Virus record (IMG/VR): IMGVR_UViG_3300028840_008200
Span: 1 to 33,566 of that record
DNA length: 33,566 nt
Reading direction: 5' to 3' (one strand)
Source: a virus
Below are positions 28,802 through 33,566 of the stretch, piece after piece. The notes beneath the pieces are model-generated. The model ran no database searches and was not told where the DNA came from. It saw nothing but the letters and a program-made list of their open reading frames with translations. Made by a program: the position numbers and the translations under genes. Numbering within the stretch: position 1 is the stretch's first letter; every line of letters starts with the position of its first letter.

Positions 28802-30823
28802 ATGACATCCACCCAAGGCATCCGAGCCGGCCGTGCGTTCGTCGAGTTGTTCGCCGACGACAGCAAGCTTGTGCGCGGCCTGCGGGCGGCGCAGGCGAAG
28901 ATCAAGGCGTTCGGGGTGAACGTCCGCGACTTCGGCCTCAAGCTCATGGGCCTGGGCGCGGCCATGCTCGCGCCGCTGGCGGCATCGGCAAAGTATTTCA
29001 GCGGCTACGGCGACCAGGTCGCCAAGATGGCCAAGCGGACCGGCGTCTCGACCGAGACGCTCAGCGAGCTTCGCTTCGTGGCCAGCCAGACCGGCACGGA
29101 GTTCGAGACGCTGGAGAACGCCTTCCGCAAGATGCAGAGGTCGATCTACGATGCCGGGCGCGGGCTTTCCACGCAGACCGACGCGCTGGCCGATCTGGGC
29201 TTGAAGTACGAGGATTTCGTGGGACTCTCGCCCGAGCAGCAGTTCAAGCTGCTGGCCGACGCCATATCGAAGGTCGAGGACCCCACCACCAAGGCCGCCA
29301 TCGCCATGTCGCTTTTCGGCAGGACGGGGACGAACCTGCTGCCGATGTTCGCCGCCGGGGCCGAGGGCATCGAGCAGCTCCAGGAAGAGGCCCGGCGGCT
29401 GGGGCTGACCATGAGCGGCGAGGACGCCAAGGCAGCCGAGGACTTCACCGACGCGATGGACCGGCTGTGGAAGGTCGTCAAGATGGGCGTGTTCAACGTG
29501 GGCGCTGCCCTCGCCCCGGCACTGCAGCGGCTTGCAGGTGTTCTCACATCCGTCGCGACGTATGTAAGCAACTGGATCAAGCAGAACCGCGAGGTCATCG
29601 TCACCGTGGCCAAAGTAGCCGTCATCGTCCTGGCGGCGGGAGTGGCGCTTGCCATACTCGGCACTGTCATATCCGGCCTGGGTTCCGTTCTCGGGGCATT
29701 GATCACGGTCATAACCACCGTCGGCACCGTCCTGAAGCTTTTCGGGGCGGTGATCGCCTTCCTCGTCTCGCCCATCGGTATGGTCATCGCAGCGCTGGCG
29801 GCGCTGGGCGGATACCTGGTCTATACTTCCGGCCAGGGAGGTAAAGCCCTGGGCTGGCTGGGCGATAAGTTCAACGTGCTGAAGCAGGACGCGATGGCGG
29901 CCTACCAGGGCATATCCGACGCCCTGGCGGCGGGCGACATGGCCCTGGCGGTCAAGGTCCTATGGCTGACGCTCAAGATGGAGTGGACCCGCGGCGTGAA
30001 CCTGATCGAGAAGGCGTGGCTGAACTTCCGCAACTTCTTCGTGCGTGTAGGCTACGACGCCTTCCACGGGCTGCTGGCGGTGGCGGAGATAATTTGGCAC
30101 GGCCTGGAGGTCGGGTGGATAGAGACGACGGCGTTTTTCAGCAAGCTGTGGACGAACTTCGGCAGCTTCTTCGCCAAGACTTGGGAACGGATCAAGGCCG
30201 GGGCGAAAAAGGCCTGGAACTGGATCAAGAGCCTCTTCAGCGACTCGGTGGACCTGGAGGCCGAGAACCGCCTCGTCGAGGAGGAGAAGAACCGCGCCAT
30301 CTCCCAGATCGAGGACGAGCAGCAGCGGAAGATCGCAGAGCGGGAGGCGCAGAGGCAATCGGAGCGCGAGCGGGCGGCGGCCGTGCATGAGGCCACGCTG
30401 GCCGAGATAGGCCGGCAGAACCTCGAAAAGCACCAGCAGCTCGACGCGGAATACGCCGACCGCATGGCCGAAAACGAGGCCGACCTTGCTGCCGCACGCC
30501 AGGAGTGGCAGGACGCACTCGACGTCGCCCGTCAGAAGCGGGAGGCGAAAGAGGCCGAAGGCCCGGGCCCGGAGGGCATGGAAGGCCCGCAGGCGATAAT
30601 CGACGCGGCCCAGGCGGCCCTGGCCGGCCTGGGCGACGTGGGCGATGTCATCTCCGAACAGGCCGAAAAGATCGGCGTCAAGGGGACGTTCAACGCCGCA
30701 GCCGTCCGGGCGCTGGCGGCAGGCGACGCCGCAGATCGCACGGCCCAGGCCACCGAGGAGACTGCCAAGAACACCAAGCGCCTGGTCCAGGAGGCCCAGA
30801 GCGGCGGGCTTACGTTCGCCTAG
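28802..30823 (+). CDS. Tail tape measure protein
   Basis: The 673-residue protein sets tail length. The N-terminal part (SKLVRGLRAAQAKIKAFGVN, GDQVAKMAKRTGVSTETLSE, LSPEQQFKLLADAISKV) is the tape-measure core pattern. Hydrophobic segments span about residues 262-345 (VIVLAAGVALAILGTVISGL). An amphipathic middle (FFSKLWTNFGSFFAKTWERI) and a long charged coiled coil (about 480-590, AENRLVEEEKNRAISQIEDE) follow. GGGGA lies ahead of the ATG. It is short for a tape measure, implying a short tail. It is preceded by the opposite-strand fluoride cassette, which separates it from the chaperones. Confidence 0.9.
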   Translation: MTSTQGIRAGRAFVELFADDSKLVRGLRAAQAKIKAFGVNVRDFGLKLMGLGAAMLAPLAASAKYFSGYGDQVAKMAKRTGVSTETLSELRFVASQTGTEFETLENAFRKMQRSIYDAGRGLSTQTDALADLGLKYEDFVGLSPEQQFKLLADAISKVEDPTTKAAIAMSLFGRTGTNLLPMFAAGAEGIEQLQEEARRLGLTMSGEDAKAAEDFTDAMDRLWKVVKMGVFNVGAALAPALQRLAGVLTSVATYVSNWIKQNREVIVTVAKVAVIVLAAGVALAILGTVISGLGSVLGALITVITTVGTVLKLFGAVIAFLVSPIGMVIAALAALGGYLVYTSGQGGKALGWLGDKFNVLKQDAMAAYQGISDALAAGDMALAVKVLWLTLKMEWTRGVNLIEKAWLNFRNFFVRVGYDAFHGLLAVAEIIWHGLEVGWIETTAFFSKLWTNFGSFFAKTWERIKAGAKKAWNWIKSLFSDSVDLEAENRLVEEEKNRAISQIEDEQQRKIAEREAQRQSERERAAAVHEATLAEIGRQNLEKHQQLDAEYADRMAENEADLAAARQEWQDALDVARQKREAKEAEGPGPEGMEGPQAIIDAAQAALAGLGDVGDVISEQAEKIGVKGTFNAAAVRALAAGDAADRTAQATEETAKNTKRLVQEAQSGGLTFA

Positions 30824-30832
30824 GAACCCGGC

Positions 30833-31645
30833 ATGCCCATAACCTGCACCGAAAACCCCGACTCAAGGCGTTACACCGAAGGCCAGTCGGCCGAGCTGCT
30901 CTATACCGTCCGCGGCACGGCGGATGAGGCCGAGGTGCAGACGGCGCTGGACGATGAGTCGCCGCTGTTCTTCCACGGCCTGGTCCGCCAGCCGGGCACG
31001 GTCGAGCCGGTCCACGTCGATACCGACAACCCCGATTCGTGCATCTGGACCGGCACCGTCAACTACGCGCCCTGGCAGCAGTCCGATCCGCCGCAGACGG
31101 GCGACTCGCAGTTCAGCTTCGATACCGGCGGCGGCACGCAGCACATCACCCAGTCCATCCAGACCATCGGCAAGTATGCCGCCAGCGGCACGCCGCCCGA
31201 CTTCAAGGGCGCTATCGGCGTCACGCACGACAATGTCGAGGGCGTGAACATCACCATCCCCGTCTACAACTTCTCCGAGACACACTACCTGGCCGATGCG
31301 GTGGTGACGGGTGCGTACAAGGGGACGCTGTTCAACCTGACCGGCAAGGTCAACGCCGGCGCGTTCAAGGGCTTCGCCGCCGGCGAGGTCTTGTTCCTGG
31401 GGGCCTCCGGCTCCAAGCGTGGCGAGGACGACTGGGAGATCACCTTCCGCTTCGCCGGCAGCCCGAACCGCACGAACATCACCATCGGCGACATCACCGG
31501 AATCAACAAGAAGGGCTGGGAGTACCTGTGGGTCCGCTACGAGGACGCCGAGGACGCCGCCGCCCAGACGCTGGTCAAGAAACCCACCGCCGCCTACGTC
31601 GAGAAGGTCTACGAGGAGGGCAACTTTGCGGGGCTGGGGATATAG
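30833..31645 (+). CDS. Distal tail / virion hypothetical protein
   Basis: The 270-residue protein starts after the tape measure. The beta-rich pattern (RYTEGQSAELLYTVRGTADE, DSQFSFDTGGGTQHITQSIQ, VNITIPVYNFSETHYLA, EDDWEITFRFAGSPNRTN) suits a distal tail or baseplate hub subunit. Family assignment is not possible by eye. It ends two bases before the GTG of the next gene. Confidence 0.68.
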   Translation: MPITCTENPDSRRYTEGQSAELLYTVRGTADEAEVQTALDDESPLFFHGLVRQPGTVEPVHVDTDNPDSCIWTGTVNYAPWQQSDPPQTGDSQFSFDTGGGTQHITQSIQTIGKYAASGTPPDFKGAIGVTHDNVEGVNITIPVYNFSETHYLADAVVTGAYKGTLFNLTGKVNAGAFKGFAAGEVLFLGASGSKRGEDDWEITFRFAGSPNRTNITIGDITGINKKGWEYLWVRYEDAEDAAAQTLVKKPTAAYVEKVYEEGNFAGLGI

Positions 31646-31647
31646 CC

Positions 31648-32832
31648 GTGGGCGACCACCTGCGAAAAGTCCAGTCCGGCTCGCCGTTAGTCATCCCGGC
31701 CGCGGCATACAACGCCTTCATCGACGCGGCGGTCGATTATCAGGGCCGGCGCAGCACGGCCGAGCAGACCGCCACGCCTACATACCAGCAGGCCGGGATC
31801 GTCCTCCTCCGCAACGACAGCGGCGCGGCCGTTGACCGCTTCGGCGTCCTGGGCCTGGGCGACCCCATCATCCTTCCGACCGGCAACGAGCAGGTCTTCA
31901 AGAACTACCCGGCGTTTGCCGGCGTCACGCCTGATATCGACGACCACTGGAACCGCTACATCATCACGCAACAGCCCATCGCCGCCGGCGCGATAGGCCG
32001 GGCCATGGTAGCCGGTGTTACCGCCGTCAAGCTGGACGTCCTGACCGCTGGCGTCACAACCGCGACGCTAGTCAATGGCGAAAAGACCAAGCTAGCCACG
32101 GGCCCCGGCGGGGCGCAGGTGCTTTGGCGCGGGGAGCCGGCAGGCGGGTACGGCAACGAGGCGTGGGCCAAGGTGCTCATCGGCTCACCGCCGGGGACAT
32201 TCTTCGGCCGCGTGGCCAGGCCCGAAAACCGCACAATGGACGACTGCTCGTGGATTCGGCCGGGCACGGCCGGCAATCCGCCTTACGTCTACGTCAAGTG
32301 CATCGCACCGGACGACACCACGACCGGCCTCGTGGTCGGGTCCGCCACGGAGGGTAGTTTCCTGAAGGTCTACCTGACGGCCGGGACGTTCCACAATCCC
32401 TCCGGCTATTCGCTCCACCCGCCGCCGGAGGAGCCCAACGTCCGCCAGGACGACGTCATATCCTTCGTGCGGCACGGGTCGAATTATTACGGCGTAGACT
32501 ATCCCATGGACAGGCCGCTGGGCGATGAGAAGCTCATCTTCAACGCGACGCTCTCGCCGGGCTTGCCGCGCGGGTGGTACTACATGGAAAGCGAAGCATC
32601 CGTCCGCATGCCGAATACCTCCCTGACTGCGTTGGGTGCGGAAATCACTAACAGCGATATCCGCCAGACGCTCCTGGTGGTCAATGACGAAAACCCCGGC
32701 GACTGGGAGCTGCCGCTCAATCGTTCGCAGGGCGCTGTTGGGGTGGCCATACCGTTCCCAATCGAGACGGAGATACCGCCGGATGAGGGCGCGATGGGCA
32801 GCTACCACCGCGTCGCACAGAGGGTCAACTGA
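31648..32832 (+). CDS. Tail-associated structural protein
   Basis: From GTG 31648 the product is 394 residues. The early part VGDHLRKVQSGSPLVIPAAA recalls conserved N-termini of phage proteins after the tape measure. AGIVLLRNDSGAAVDRFGVL is a beta-rich motif. The rest is polar and beta-rich without coiled coil or membrane segment. It probably belongs to the tail tip or adsorption apparatus. The frame continues upstream over the previous gene, but that is not coding. TGA overlaps the last gene's ATG. Confidence 0.68.
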   Translation: MGDHLRKVQSGSPLVIPAAAYNAFIDAAVDYQGRRSTAEQTATPTYQQAGIVLLRNDSGAAVDRFGVLGLGDPIILPTGNEQVFKNYPAFAGVTPDIDDHWNRYIITQQPIAAGAIGRAMVAGVTAVKLDVLTAGVTTATLVNGEKTKLATGPGGAQVLWRGEPAGGYGNEAWAKVLIGSPPGTFFGRVARPENRTMDDCSWIRPGTAGNPPYVYVKCIAPDDTTTGLVVGSATEGSFLKVYLTAGTFHNPSGYSLHPPPEEPNVRQDDVISFVRHGSNYYGVDYPMDRPLGDEKLIFNATLSPGLPRGWYYMESEASVRMPNTSLTALGAEITNSDIRQTLLVVNDENPGDWELPLNRSQGAVGVAIPFPIETEIPPDEGAMGSYHRVAQRVN

Positions 32833-33566
32833 TGGGCATAGGAATAGCCGCAATCGTGGTGCGGGGCGCAGCCGACAGCGTGCAGGTCTACACGCGGGAG
32901 GGGACGACCTCGCACGAGTCGATCATCAAGAAGCACGGCCTGCGGGACACGGACACGTCGCAGCTCGCGCGGGTCTACCTGGCCAGTCCGGACCCGCGGG
33001 ACTACTTCCGGCCTGAAAAGTACCGGCTGCTCATGCGGAGTGCCGCTTACCTTCGGCGCTACGGCCCGCAGCGTGTCCTTGCCGGCTACGAGAACGAATG
33101 GCCCGCGTGGTTTGACGAGGAGAAGCAGGAGCACGTGAGGGCCCAGCTACACCGCAAACTGGAAGCTGCACTGGCCGCCAGGCCCATCGTGGTCAACTCG
33201 TTCCTGGACCTGCGGGGTTCAGACATGACTTCGCTGCCACAGCTCTACGTCCGCGACTCGGTGAACATCGAGTACTCTCAGATCGCCGAGCTTGCCCCCG
33301 GCACGCGGATCGTCGGGTCTCTTTATGCCACCGGCTCCAAGCTGACCCGTCTGCCGGAGGATCTGACTGTCGGCTGCAACCCCTATGATCCAGCCAATGG
33401 CTCGCTCATGATCGAGGGCCTGCCGATCACGGAACTGCCCGAGTCCCTCAACGTCGGCGGCGTCATCCGCGCTGCCGGGTCACGCCTAACATGGGATGGC
33501 ATCCCCGAACAGCTCTGGCCGAATGTTCAGGGGCTAGGCATGCCCGCGCCGGCATCGAGCCGGTGA
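32832..33566 (+). CDS. C-terminal leucine-rich-repeat-like protein at the window end
   Basis: The 244-residue protein ends on the last base. Residues about 1-115 are a mixed domain (HGLRDTDTSQLARVYLASPD, YGPQRVLAGYENEWPAWF). From about 118 it shows about 20-residue units: VVNSFLDLRGSDMTSLPQL, VNIEYSQIAELAPGTRIVGS, LYATGSKLTRLPEDLTV, LMIEGLPITELPESLNVGGV. This L..LP..L.V.G.L pattern is repeat-like and of the kind seen in phage and bacterial leucine-rich proteins. It may bind a receptor or host protein; unknown. Confidence 0.65.
   Translation: MGIGIAAIVVRGAADSVQVYTREGTTSHESIIKKHGLRDTDTSQLARVYLASPDPRDYFRPEKYRLLMRSAAYLRRYGPQRVLAGYENEWPAWFDEEKQEHVRAQLHRKLEAALAARPIVVNSFLDLRGSDMTSLPQLYVRDSVNIEYSQIAELAPGTRIVGSLYATGSKLTRLPEDLTVGCNPYDPANGSLMIEGLPITELPESLNVGGVIRAAGSRLTWDGIPEQLWPNVQGLGMPAPASSR

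Noticed and set aside
1-33566. CRISPR array, insertion sequence or transposase
   Set aside because: No regularly spaced identical repeats, no terminal inverted repeats with a transposase, and no integrase motif were seen.

Overview
This window is almost entirely bacteriophage or prophage DNA: a high-GC, gene-dense tailed-phage (siphovirus-like) genome segment with overlapping start/stop codons and short gaps. The host cannot be named from sequence alone. The strong G/C third-position bias, Gram-negative features (a lipoprotein with lipobox), and the style of the replication and capsid genes suggest a Planctomycetota-like bacterium; this is inference, roughly 50-60% confident. No integrase, CI-like repressor or recognisable endolysin is visible, and a gene ends on the last base, so the element probably continues outside the window.

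Layout, left to right. (1) 4-2198: two overlapping genes of unknown function (the second with a zinc-knuckle-like motif and a C-terminal helix-turn-helix), closed by a strong intrinsic terminator. (2) 2363-2944: a sigma-factor-like protein. (3) 3060-6823: a recombination and nucleotide module: PD-(D/E)XK exonuclease, RecA/Sak4-like ATPase, DUF669 protein, small membrane protein, RusA resolvase, a DUF4406-DUF6378 fusion and a Cys-rich mini-protein. A tRNA-like element lies between the exonuclease and the ATPase. (4) 6820-11926: replication: SF2 helicase and a large primase/ATPase, then a repeat-rich noncoding stretch that looks origin-like, a basic small protein and an HNH nuclease. (5) 11923-13290: ParB-like/adenine methyltransferase fusion. 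(6) 13287-15644, leftward: a Doc toxin with AbrB/MazE-type antitoxin, then an operon of a HARE-HTH protein and four unknown small proteins. (7) 15775-23717: packaging and head: HTH-like small protein, terminase, NrdR-like zinc ribbon, portal, a protease-capsid fusion, decoration protein, connectors. (8) 23714-33566: tail: completion proteins, tail tube, frameshifted tail chaperones, holin-like and lipoprotein genes, tape measure and distal tail proteins.

The most striking accessory element interrupts the tail operon at 27915-28784. It is an opposite-strand fluoride-resistance cassette with its own sigma70-type promoter, a fluoride (crcB) riboswitch aptamer, a hairpin that masks the ribosome binding site, a CrcB/Fluc channel gene and a DUF190 gene. 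It is a self-regulated moron in a phage tail module.

Other signals not explained by ordinary annotation: a perfect 22-bp direct repeat in two gene-free gaps (2962-2983 and 18506-18527), each ahead of a major rightward gene block and the first just after the sigma-like gene; a T TTT TTC slippery heptamer in the tail-chaperone gene; a family of short palindromes inside the primase linker; a D-arm-less tRNA-like fold; and an N-terminal terminase extension that resembles the small protein encoded just upstream.
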